Positions 12,280-17,662 of a DNA stretch of 17,662 nt are shown here, piece after piece. This DNA comes from Pseudocoprococcus catus (GTDB taxonomy: Bacteria; Bacillota; Clostridia; Lachnospirales; Lachnospiraceae). Every line of letters begins with the position of its first letter. Position 1 is the first letter of the stretch. Location: assembly GCF_902381825.1 (NCBI RefSeq), contig NZ_LR698973.1:2113510-2131171 (forward strand), in the 5' to 3' direction. A program made the translations under genes and the position numbers. The notes below the pieces were generated by a model, which was not told the DNA's origin, searched no databases, and saw only the letters and a program-made list of their open reading frames with translations.

Positions 12280-13608
12280 TCAGTGTTTATGAGGAAAACG
12301 ATCCAACTCGTTTAACGTTCTCTCAATCTCATCCAATTCCACCGTATCATCTTCTTCCTTAACATCCGCAACCTCAATATCCTCATTGACGCGCTCATCA
12401 ATGTCATCTGCTTCTGGATTTACGACCGGACCGTCATTTGAGCAATCGTATTGACTGTCTTTGATAGGTGCTTCATCATCTTCATCTGCTGTACCCAGCA
12501 GCTTTTTATCTTCCACATCAATTACGGCTCCGTCAACAACCTTATCCTTGTTTTTAGCTTCGGATATGCGTTTTGCGTAATCTGCAATCTGCTGCGTTTC
12601 TTTTTCCTGTTTCTTCTTTTTAGCTGTCGTTACAATGAACACGACGAGACCAATAATGGCTGCAATCGGCAATACTGCGCATACCACGACAGCGCATTTA
12701 ATGAAGATTTTTCCTATTCCTGTAATAATCTTACGGAACACGTTATTAACTCTTGGGGTAAATGCAACATTTCTGTCTTCCGTGAAATTAATAATAATCG
12801 AATCATACTGTTTATCTTCATCGAGGACATGCATCTTTGAATTGTACGCATTGATTTCGTATGTGATATCCGCGATACGTGACTGGAGTGATAACACGGT
12901 CGATGTATCTTCTGTCTTTACCGCCATTTCAAGCAGATTCGTCTGTTCCTGCTGCAATGCAGTTACATGATCATCGATCACCGATGTCATGTTTTTCACC
13001 TTGTCCGTAACATGATCTGACTTGTCAACGGTTCCTGCGCTCTGAATGTACTGAGCAAAATCTGCACTGCCATCTCTTGGTACCCTAAGAACAAGATAAG
13101 CCTTCTTCTCCTCTGTCGAATAAAAAAGTTTATCCTGCTTTGCGATATATCCGCCGGCAGAATCAAGCTCTTTTTTTACGCTGTCTATGTAGGCATTATA
13201 ATCTGCCGCTCTGACAGAGTACGTGTAAACGGTTGTATCCGGAGATTTGCCATCTGCCTGAGCCTCAAGATCCTTACTGCCAACATAGACATCGGCTAAT
13301 GTGTCTGCGCTTTCCGGATCATTTTTATTACTTTCTTCTGCGGCTTCATCAGCCGTTTCATCAGCCGTTTCATTGGCTGTTTCATCTACAGTTTCCGTTT
13401 CTGTTTCAGTTTCAGTTTCCTTACTGTCTCCAGTCTCTTCTACATCTTTTTTTTCTGTTTCTTTTACTGTTTCAGAGGCAATCTGGGACTGCGATGTCTC
13501 ATTCGTCGTCGTGGCATTCTTTCCAGAACATGCTGGTAATCCAACTATGCATGAAGAGGCAAGAAAAACAGCCAGCGCTTTTTTCATAAACAGCTTTTGA
13601 TTTTTCAT
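12280..13608 (-). CDS. DUF4349-domain lipoprotein with one membrane helix and acidic tail
   Basis: A 442-residue protein. The N-terminus is a signal peptide (KKALAVFLASSCIVGLPAC) with C27 as probable lipid-modified residue; the Pro at -2 is atypical. Residues 31-105 are a Thr/Glu/Asp-rich linker with ETETETET and ETADETAD repeats. Residues about 125-280 are a DUF4349 domain: YTYSVRAADYNAYIDSVKKE, GGYIAKQ, YLVLRVPRDGSADFAQYI, a helical-hairpin region ALQQEQTNLLEMAV to LQSRIADITYEI, and IIINF. A membrane helix spans about 301-329, followed by a KKKK stop and a 110-residue acidic cytoplasmic tail. DUF4349 proteins are surface proteins of unknown function in Gram-positive bacteria. An AAAGGAG site precedes the ATG. 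The long acidic tail suggests signal coupling or partner binding inside the cell. Confidence 0.88.
   Translation of the reverse strand: MKNQKLFMKKALAVFLASSCIVGLPACSGKNATTTNETSQSQIASETVKETEKKDVEETGDSKETETETETETVDETANETADETADEAAEESNKNDPESADTLADVYVGSKDLEAQADGKSPDTTVYTYSVRAADYNAYIDSVKKELDSAGGYIAKQDKLFYSTEEKKAYLVLRVPRDGSADFAQYIQSAGTVDKSDHVTDKVKNMTSVIDDHVTALQQEQTNLLEMAVKTEDTSTVLSLQSRIADITYEINAYNSKMHVLDEDKQYDSIIINFTEDRNVAFTPRVNNVFRKIITGIGKIFIKCAVVVCAVLPIAAIIGLVVFIVTTAKKKKQEKETQQIADYAKRISEAKNKDKVVDGAVIDVEDKKLLGTADEDDEAPIKDSQYDCSNDGPVVNPEADDIDERVNEDIEVADVKEEDDTVELDEIERTLNELDRFPHKH
13347..13418 (-). repeat. Coding microrepeats in the lipoprotein linker
   Basis: Four 12-bp units related to CATCAGCCGTTT (13347-13394) are followed by four 6-bp units of CNGTTT type (13395-13418). 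They encode the ETADETAD and ETETETET stretches. Unit lengths are multiples of three, so slippage would change linker length without breaking the frame. Confidence 0.7.
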
Positions 13609-13638
13609 AATATTCTCCTTTGCTCTTATTTGCTACTT

Positions 13639-13665
13639 ATTATACAATTTATTCTATTTGATCAA
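13639..13665 (-). promoter_or_regulatory. Probable housekeeping promoter of the lipoprotein gene
   Basis: A perfect TATAAT (13644-13639, minus strand) lies about 30 nt upstream of the start. TTGATC is at 13665-13660 with a 15-nt spacer; TTTTGA slightly upstream gives 17 nt. Unlike many neighbours, this gene has no TTCATATT box. Confidence 0.5.
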
Positions 13666-13826
13666 AAATTACAGACATTGCCGTTTTCGCTCCTGTCTGT
13701 TTTTAATATGACAGAATTTTTTAGCACGTATAAAAAAACTTGCTTTTTTCTTAAAAAAATTCCCGTAAACATTTTTTATAAAATTAAATGTATAAAGATC
13801 AAACAAGCAAAACAGGAGGCAAAATT

Positions 13827-14705
13827 ATGAGAAACCCAAAAGAATGCGCGGTGATTCGCAGTAAAAAAACATTGATATTTGAAAACATGTTGTCACCCTA
13901 CAACGCTAATGGAGACGATAAAACATCACCACTTCAGTTTTATCACAAATCATTCAGCCGGTTTAAAATGACGATCATTGATGAAAGTAAACATGCAATG
14001 AGCTGCAACATCAATTCCAACGCAATACCGGGAATTGCATCCAGGACAGCTTATGCTATCACCAGACATCTGGACACTATCTACAATACAGAAGCAGGCA
14101 ATGACAACGTTTCTCTTGCTTACACAGTTAAAATCACATCCGGTATATATAAGGGACGTACACCTGCGGATATACTCCTAAAGGACGGACAAAATGGAAA
14201 GGATGGCTTAAACAAACAATACGTCTGGTTAAAGTCCAACCTTAACAAATACCCTAAAAACAAAACACAGATGGAGGCTATTCGTGAAGCGGCGACACTC
14301 CTAATGAAAGGAGAATTGGAAGAAAAGACAATTCAGCCGCAGCAGCCAATCGTTATTTATGACTCAGGATTTAGGCCTTTAGTCAGAAAACAGAGGGAAG
14401 ATGGACTCAGTTTTGTATATGAAGTACACATCACCTGCAACCCTGGAAATAATTATCCGATCGTTGTTGAGATCCAAAATTATTACGCCAACGTCAAAAC
14501 TCTGCCAGACGGAAGACTAAATGTTGAAGGCGGTTCAAAAACAGACATTCAGATATCGCAGATGAAGATGAGTACGGATGATTGGTCGTATATTCTTTAT
14601 ATGCTTCAACTTAACATGCGGGCATTTGAGGAGACACACATGATCTCATTTTGCAAAGCTGCAGAAGCTGATGCGTATCAGTATAACAAAGGATCAAACA
14701 AATGA
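13827..14705 (+). CDS. Unknown protein, 292 aa
   Basis: No family recognised. The protein is soluble with mixed predicted structure. Notable segments are PSRTAYAIT-like helical sequence near 70-85 (GIASRTAYAITRHLDTIYNT), SGIYKGRTPADILLKDGQNG, a Lys/Asn-rich KSNLNKYPKNKTQMEAIREA, and a beta-rich core FVYEVHITCNPGNNYPIVVE followed by IQISQMKMSTDDWSYILYML. The start at 13827 has AGGAGGCAAAATT upstream, the same leader as the 198-aa gene. No TTCATATT box precedes it. It is flanked by an AT-rich spacer upstream and a GGAATTTAATTCC palindrome 6 bp downstream, and converges on ssb. Single-gene transcription and location suggest an element-encoded accessory protein. Confidence 0.75.
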   Translation: MRNPKECAVIRSKKTLIFENMLSPYNANGDDKTSPLQFYHKSFSRFKMTIIDESKHAMSCNINSNAIPGIASRTAYAITRHLDTIYNTEAGNDNVSLAYTVKITSGIYKGRTPADILLKDGQNGKDGLNKQYVWLKSNLNKYPKNKTQMEAIREAATLLMKGELEEKTIQPQQPIVIYDSGFRPLVRKQREDGLSFVYEVHITCNPGNNYPIVVEIQNYYANVKTLPDGRLNVEGGSKTDIQISQMKMSTDDWSYILYMLQLNMRAFEETHMISFCKAAEADAYQYNKGSNK

Positions 14706-14710
14706 TCTCT

Positions 14711-14723
14711 GGAATTTAATTCC
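14711..14723. repeat. GGAATTTAATTCC palindrome
   Basis: A perfect 6+1+6 copy, 6 bp after the stop codon of the 292-aa gene and ahead of two hairpins. Confidence 0.7.
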
Positions 14724-14732
14724 ACATAAGAG

Positions 14733-14750
14733 CACTTCCGCAAGGGAGTG
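14733..14750. other. Short hairpin with GCAA loop
   Basis: CACTTCC/GGGAGTG stem (one G-U pair) closed by a GNRA-type GCAA loop, in the spacer between converging genes. No T-run follows it. Confidence 0.4.
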
Positions 14751-14788
14751 AGTATTGAAATCAAAACGACCCATCCTTTTGGACAGCA

Positions 14789-14822
14789 AAAAGGCCAGGC
14801 AGAAAATCTGTCTGGTCTTTTC
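14789..14822. terminator. Bidirectional terminator between the 292-aa gene and ssb
   Basis: GCCAGGCAG/CTGTCTGGT stem flanked by A-run and CTTTT, giving terminator form for both converging genes. Confidence 0.8.
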
Positions 14823-14840
14823 GTTGTTGAAAAAAGTTTT

Positions 14841-15278
14841 TTAACTGAATGGCAATTCTTCATCAATACCATCCGGGATGTTCATAAATCCGTCCGCCTG
14901 ATTCTGCTGTGGAGCGGGCTGCGGTGCTGGAGATGCAGCAGCATGGTTTTCAGCAGCAGCTTTGCTTTCTGCAAACTCCTGCTCCTCAACAATAACATCT
15001 GTTGTATAAACCTTTACACCATCTTTATTGGTGTAACTGCCTGTCTGGATGCGGCCTGTAATTGTCATTTTAGTACCCTTTTTAAGGTACTTTTCAGCAA
15101 ACTCTGCCTGCTTTCCAAAAGCAACACAATTGATGAAGTCCGCCTCTGGATCACCCTCACGTTTAAAACGACGGTTTACCGCCAGTGAGTAGCGGGCAAT
15201 TGCTGTCTGGTTTTCGCCCTGTGAATATCTGACTTCCGGATCTCTTGTTAATCTTCCCATTAAAATGACTTTGTTCAT
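14841..15278 (-). CDS. ssb: Single-stranded DNA-binding protein
   Basis: A 145-residue SSB of normal bacterial length. MNKVILMGRLTRDPEVRYSQ opens the OB fold, followed by ARYSLAVNRRF, DFINCVAFGKQAEFAEKYLKKG, MTITGRIQTGSYTNKDG and YTTDVIVEEQEF. A flexible Ala/Pro/Gln linker (about 108-130) leads to the acidic tip DEELPFS, the docking site for replication and repair proteins. It binds ssDNA as a tetramer during replication and recombination. AGGAGG lies upstream of the ATG, and a TTCATATT box is 47 bp upstream. A plasmid or phage copy of ssb is common where the element replicates or transfers as single strands. Confidence 0.96.
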   Translation of the reverse strand: MNKVILMGRLTRDPEVRYSQGENQTAIARYSLAVNRRFKREGDPEADFINCVAFGKQAEFAEKYLKKGTKMTITGRIQTGSYTNKDGVKVYTTDVIVEEQEFAESKAAAENHAAASPAPQPAPQQNQADGFMNIPDGIDEELPFS

Positions 15279-15324
15279 GCTTATTCCTCCTGTTCTTTAG
15301 CATGTTAATTTTTTTTACAATACA

Positions 15325-15332
15325 AATATGAA
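15325..15332 (-). promoter_or_regulatory. TTCATATT box upstream of ssb
   Basis: Exact copy, 47 bp from the ssb ATG and 33 nt from AGGAGG. Confidence 0.55.
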
Positions 15333-15357
15333 TGATTTTTGTTATGAAAAATACGCC

Positions 15358-16314
15358 TTAAATCTTGCCCTCTACTATCTCTTTTTCCAACATTTTTAAT
15401 GCTCCGACCACCGTTAGATACATTTCATATGATGGAAAAACTGTTTCGATGGCAGATGCATGTCTCAGTACTTCAAGGTCGATATGTCTTCCGGCTAATT
15501 TTTCAATCTTTCTTTTTCTTCTTGGATCGATCATCTCTCTCCAGAAAGACCGGACAAGCTCATTTACGAACCGGTTCTGAAATCTGCTATAGTCAGACGC
15601 AGAACAAATTGTCTTTATTTTTAGGATACTGTCTCCATGCTGCCCTGTTGAAAAATTATATGGCTTGACAGAAAGTACAATGCCCTTCCTTCGGTCTGTT
15701 GATTCATAACCGACGAATACAAGAAACCATCTTCGACTTTCCGTCAAAATCCTGACATATCCATAGTTACCTTCCTGCTGCGTCTTGTTCAGTCTCTGAA
15801 GATCATCTTCAGAAAATTGTGCCCAGTCTATCTCCTTGATCAGTGTTGTTTTCATACCATCCTCCGTTTTCACATCACGCGTTTTTCTCAATGAAGAAAG
15901 TGTATCCTCAAGCCACTTAATGTCTGCTTCCTTCTTTTTTGACTGAGATATTTTTTCAGTATCAAGCCTTCCTCGTTGAGACAGATGGAAAAACGTTTCT
16001 TCCAGCGCATCGTGAACGTTATCCTGAAAATCATCATAATCACATGACAACTCCGGGTAAACTGTTGTTAAAAGACCGCCTGCCTCATGTAATACATTGT
16101 CATACTGATGCAGCTCAAGTCTGATGCCGGAATCGCCGTAATCCAATTGGTTGTCGTATTCAATGTATGCAATATACCATTGCTTCATTGTGCTCTTAAT
16201 GAGTACGAAACCATACGTTCCGCTTTCTTCCTCTTTACAAATATTTATAAAATCTTTTTTTGTAAAGTCTGCCCATATGATACTCTCAAGTAAGTGTGTA
16301 CAGCTTTTTGTCAT
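15358..16314 (-). CDS. Unknown 318-aa protein with an internal domain duplication
   Basis: No family recognised, but the protein is built from two related domains of about 100 residues, roughly 11-110 and 160-259. Matching pairs are IIWADF with IDWAQF, GTYGFVLI with GNYGYVRI, QWYIAYIEYD with RWFLVFVGYE, RLELHQYD with VLSVKPYN, and YDDFQDNVHDALEETFF with YSRFQNRFVNELVRSFW. Each copy looks like a strand-rich core ending in a helix. A charged linker joins them, and the C-terminal 60 residues are a basic then helical tail (DPRRKRKIEKLAG). It is a soluble protein. Its ATG overlaps the stop of the upstream 106-aa gene as ATGA, and GAGGGG lies upstream, so the two are translationally coupled. It sits directly upstream of ssb; function unknown. 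Confidence 0.75.
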   Translation of the reverse strand: MTKSCTHLLESIIWADFTKKDFINICKEEESGTYGFVLIKSTMKQWYIAYIEYDNQLDYGDSGIRLELHQYDNVLHEAGGLLTTVYPELSCDYDDFQDNVHDALEETFFHLSQRGRLDTEKISQSKKKEADIKWLEDTLSSLRKTRDVKTEDGMKTTLIKEIDWAQFSEDDLQRLNKTQQEGNYGYVRILTESRRWFLVFVGYESTDRRKGIVLSVKPYNFSTGQHGDSILKIKTICSASDYSRFQNRFVNELVRSFWREMIDPRRKRKIEKLAGRHIDLEVLRHASAIETVFPSYEMYLTVVGALKMLEKEIVEGKI

Positions 16315-16631
16315 TTCGATACCCCTCTTTCCTTTTCATACAGGTCAATATCTTCACAAAGAGCATCAAAATTCAACACTCCACTCCCTATACGCCGACC
16401 GAAAGGATATTTGGAATCAGTCTGGCCTTCGATTCGATAGAGAATATAAAATAGTCCCTCATTATCCGCGCCGTCACCGTGTTCCATGAGCTCAGCAGCT
16501 GAGTTGCCAAACACAATGTCCGATAAATGACCTTCAGCTGGATCATTTGCGTAAAAGCTTAGAGAAGCTTCCTTTGGATATCTCTCATCCTCCTCAAACA
16601 CAAGCATGATATAGTCACCTTTTGTCAACAT
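16311..16631 (-). CDS. Unknown 106-aa acidic protein, first gene of a coupled pair
   Basis: No family recognised. It contains LTKGDYIMLVFEEDERYPKE at the N-terminus and FGNSAAELMEHGDG with EGLFYILYRIEG in the middle, ending in FDALCEDIDLYEKERG. The composition suggests a compact alpha/beta cytoplasmic domain. The ATG at 16631 has AGGAGG at good spacing; the longer open frame to 16748 runs through the promoter box and terminator and is not real. A TTCATATT box lies 41 bp upstream. Its stop overlaps the start of the 318-aa gene by the ATGA arrangement, so the two products probably act together or need fixed stoichiometry. Confidence 0.75.
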   Translation of the reverse strand: MLTKGDYIMLVFEEDERYPKEASLSFYANDPAEGHLSDIVFGNSAAELMEHGDGADNEGLFYILYRIEGQTDSKYPFGRRIGSGVLNFDALCEDIDLYEKERGVSK

Positions 16632-16671
16632 TTTATCTACCTCCTGTTTTCTTGTTTTTCGATACATCTTC

Positions 16672-16679
16672 AATATGAA
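16672..16679 (-). promoter_or_regulatory. TTCATATT box upstream of the 106-aa/318-aa operon
   Basis: Exact copy in context TTTGCTTCATATT, 41 bp from the ATG and 26 nt from AGGAGG. Confidence 0.6.
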
Positions 16680-16715
16680 GCAAATGGCAGAAGTAAATGT
16701 ATGGGATGCAGAAGC

Positions 16716-16728
16716 GGAATTAAATTCC
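16716..16728. repeat. GGAATTAAATTCC palindrome
   Basis: A perfect copy. With its left flank it reads CAGAAGCGGAATTAAATTCC (16709-16728), identical over 20 nt to the minus strand of the site reconstructed at the IS insertion. It lies just past a minus-strand terminator and ahead of a TTCATATT box. Confidence 0.75.
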
Positions 16729-16730
16729 AC

Positions 16731-16758
16731 AAAAAAAAGAAGAGGCAACAGCCTCTTC
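16731..16758 (-). terminator. Intrinsic terminator of the membrane-protein gene
   Basis: GAAGAGGC/GCCTCTTC perfect 8-bp stem with a 4-nt loop, followed on the minus strand by eight T. It lies 26 nt after the stop codon. Confidence 0.9.
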
Positions 16759-16784
16759 CTTTCCAGTAATGAAAATCAGACCGA

Positions 16785-17441
16785 CTATGCTTCTTCTTTT
16801 TCGATAAGCTTTAACAGCTCGTCTTTGTAATCTTTTCCTGCAATTTTCTCAAACCGCTGCTTTCTTTCCGCCGCTTCTTCTGCATAACCCATTTTGTCAA
16901 GCAAAATCGCTGACAAGAAAAGTTTCAGCTCACGGTCTTCTTTTTTCGAAATACGCTTAATTGCCAAATCTCCTTCAGAGATTAAACCTTTCTGTTCCGG
17001 TTTGCTCAAAGCATATCTTAGATATTTTGCCAAGCAGTCTTCATAAAAACAGTGAAAATCTTTTTCAAACTGTTCTTTACATTTTTGAGCCTGACCGTCG
17101 TATCCAAATTCTTCAAGTGCAGCAATTTTAAGCATCTCCAGCCATTCCTGTTCTATTCTTTCATGCTCAAAATAGAAGCCAATGAAGACAAATAGCGCAC
17201 AAAAGTTTCCGGCTCCCAAAATCATCGCATAGGTAGCAAACAATGTTGTATCATGCAATATATGAAGCTTTGCGCAGCCGACCGCCATCATGCATATAAA
17301 CCATCCTACACTGAAGAAGAAGCGGATCAAGGTGATCACATAATCATGTTTTTTCTTTTGGATGTTTATGTACCCTATCCAATACAAAACCAAGTACTGA
17401 ATACTTACAGCTAATAGCGCCAGAAAAATAATCGTATTCAT
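16785..17441 (-). CDS. Unknown membrane protein with three N-terminal helices
   Basis: A 218-residue protein. Three hydrophobic segments (about 3-25, 36-57 and 66-90) form a membrane domain; the remaining 125 residues are a charged helical domain, probably cytoplasmic. That domain shows two helical stretches of similar kind: AALEEFGYDGQAQKCKEQFEKD (about 107-128) and SAILLDKMGYAEEAAERKQRFEK (about 176-198). The shared GYDGQA/GYAEEA pattern suggests TPR-like helical pairs, but no family is recognised. AAAGGAG precedes the ATG, a clean terminator follows, and a long hairpin lies in the leader region. It could be a membrane-anchored partner-binding protein, for example in surface exclusion or transfer, but the sequence gives no direct evidence. 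Confidence 0.75.
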   Translation of the reverse strand: MNTIIFLALLAVSIQYLVLYWIGYINIQKKKHDYVITLIRFFFSVGWFICMMAVGCAKLHILHDTTLFATYAMILGAGNFCALFVFIGFYFEHERIEQEWLEMLKIAALEEFGYDGQAQKCKEQFEKDFHCFYEDCLAKYLRYALSKPEQKGLISEGDLAIKRISKKEDRELKLFLSAILLDKMGYAEEAAERKQRFEKIAGKDYKDELLKLIEKEEA

Positions 17442-17504
17442 AAAAATTCTCCTTTGATCAACAATCGGTAATCAACCTGGCATCGATGGCTTCATTCATT
17501 AATT

Positions 17505-17551
17505 GCGCAGGAGACCCCGTCCGATCTTTTTAATCGGGCGGGGGAATGCGC
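17505..17551. other. Long GC-rich hairpin in the leader of the membrane-protein gene
   Basis: CCCCGTCCGAT (17515-17525) and ATCGGGCGGGG (17533-17543) form an 11-bp stem with a 7-nt loop. An outer GCGCA/TGCGC helix (17505-17509 and 17547-17551) extends it. Neither strand has a proper terminator T-run. A second register (GCAGG 17507-17511 with CCTGC 17551-17555) is possible. It may be a 5'-leader regulatory fold, a single-strand origin-type hairpin or a protein-binding cruciform. Confidence 0.5.
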
Positions 17552-17662
17552 CTGCACTTCTGCCTGCTTCTCTCCCTTCTGGTTATTGTGCTATGCATTG
17601 TTTTACGAAATATCCACCTGAAAAATGATGGATCTTAAGCTTTTTGACGCTGACCGATCTTC

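Noticed and set aside
13233..13600. Two plus-strand ORFs opposite the lipoprotein linker
   Set aside because: They are antisense shadows of the repetitive Thr/Glu-coding DNA, giving Ser/Val or Phe/His repeats without initiation signals.
16632..16748. Longer start for the 106-aa protein at 16748
   Set aside because: It would run through the palindrome and the TTCATATT box, and the AGGAGG site is placed for the ATG at 16631.
1..17662. tRNA or rRNA genes, integrase, relaxase or replication initiator
   Set aside because: I looked for T-loop signatures and for such protein motifs in all substantial reading frames and found none.

Overview
The window looks like accessory DNA of a low-GC Gram-positive anaerobe of the class Clostridia, most likely Lachnospiraceae-like. 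The reasons are AT-rich intergenic DNA, strong AGGAGG ribosome binding sites, an oxygen-sensitive class III ribonucleotide reductase, an IS256-family element and a DUF4349 lipoprotein. The gene mix (SSB, Siphovirus Gp157-family protein, methyltransferase plus half specificity subunit, viperin, many unknown small genes, repeat arrays) suggests a large plasmid, phage-plasmid or integrative element rather than core chromosome. No replication initiator, relaxase, integrase, tRNA or rRNA is visible, so the replicon type stays open.

Layout, left to right. At 36-872 (minus) is a radical-SAM protein that I identify as a prokaryotic viperin, an antiviral nucleotide-modifying enzyme. Upstream of it lie two competing hairpins, one terminator-like, and an AT-rich array of about ten degenerate TATAATTTAAG-type repeats (1049-1370). 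An HNH endonuclease (1495-2070) follows, then an apparently ORF-less group II intron (about 2234-2783), a tandem array of 56-bp repeats (2905-3128) and a GG-T6/7 tract (3131-3171). Next are anaerobic ribonucleotide reductase nrdD (3197-5341), a Gp157-family gene (5467-5958), and a small plus-strand gene (6151-6378) with a terminator and a possible structured RNA behind it. A complete IS256-family element (6658-8143) follows, with an exact 8-bp target duplication. Beyond it are three unknown genes and an HsdM-like methylase with a single-TRD HsdS-like partner (8214-11427). Divergently transcribed from these is a protein with two probable OB folds (11623-12210), then a DUF4349 lipoprotein, an unknown 292-aa gene (plus), SSB, a two-gene ATGA-coupled operon whose 318-aa product carries a duplicated domain, and a three-TM membrane protein.

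Two dispersed DNA signals tie the region together. The octamer AATATGAA (TTCATATT on the minus strand) occurs six times, each time 17-71 bp upstream of a minus-strand gene (nrdD, gp157, 198-aa gene, 119-aa gene, ssb, 106-aa gene). It is probably a shared promoter or regulator element. A 13-bp palindrome GGAATTWAATTCC occurs in four intergenic spacers, and the IS inserted at one copy. These suggest an element-specific regulator and possibly a partition or silencing system. Together the genes suggest nucleotide supply, ssDNA handling, self-marking by methylation and anti-phage defence, but that joint role is inference.
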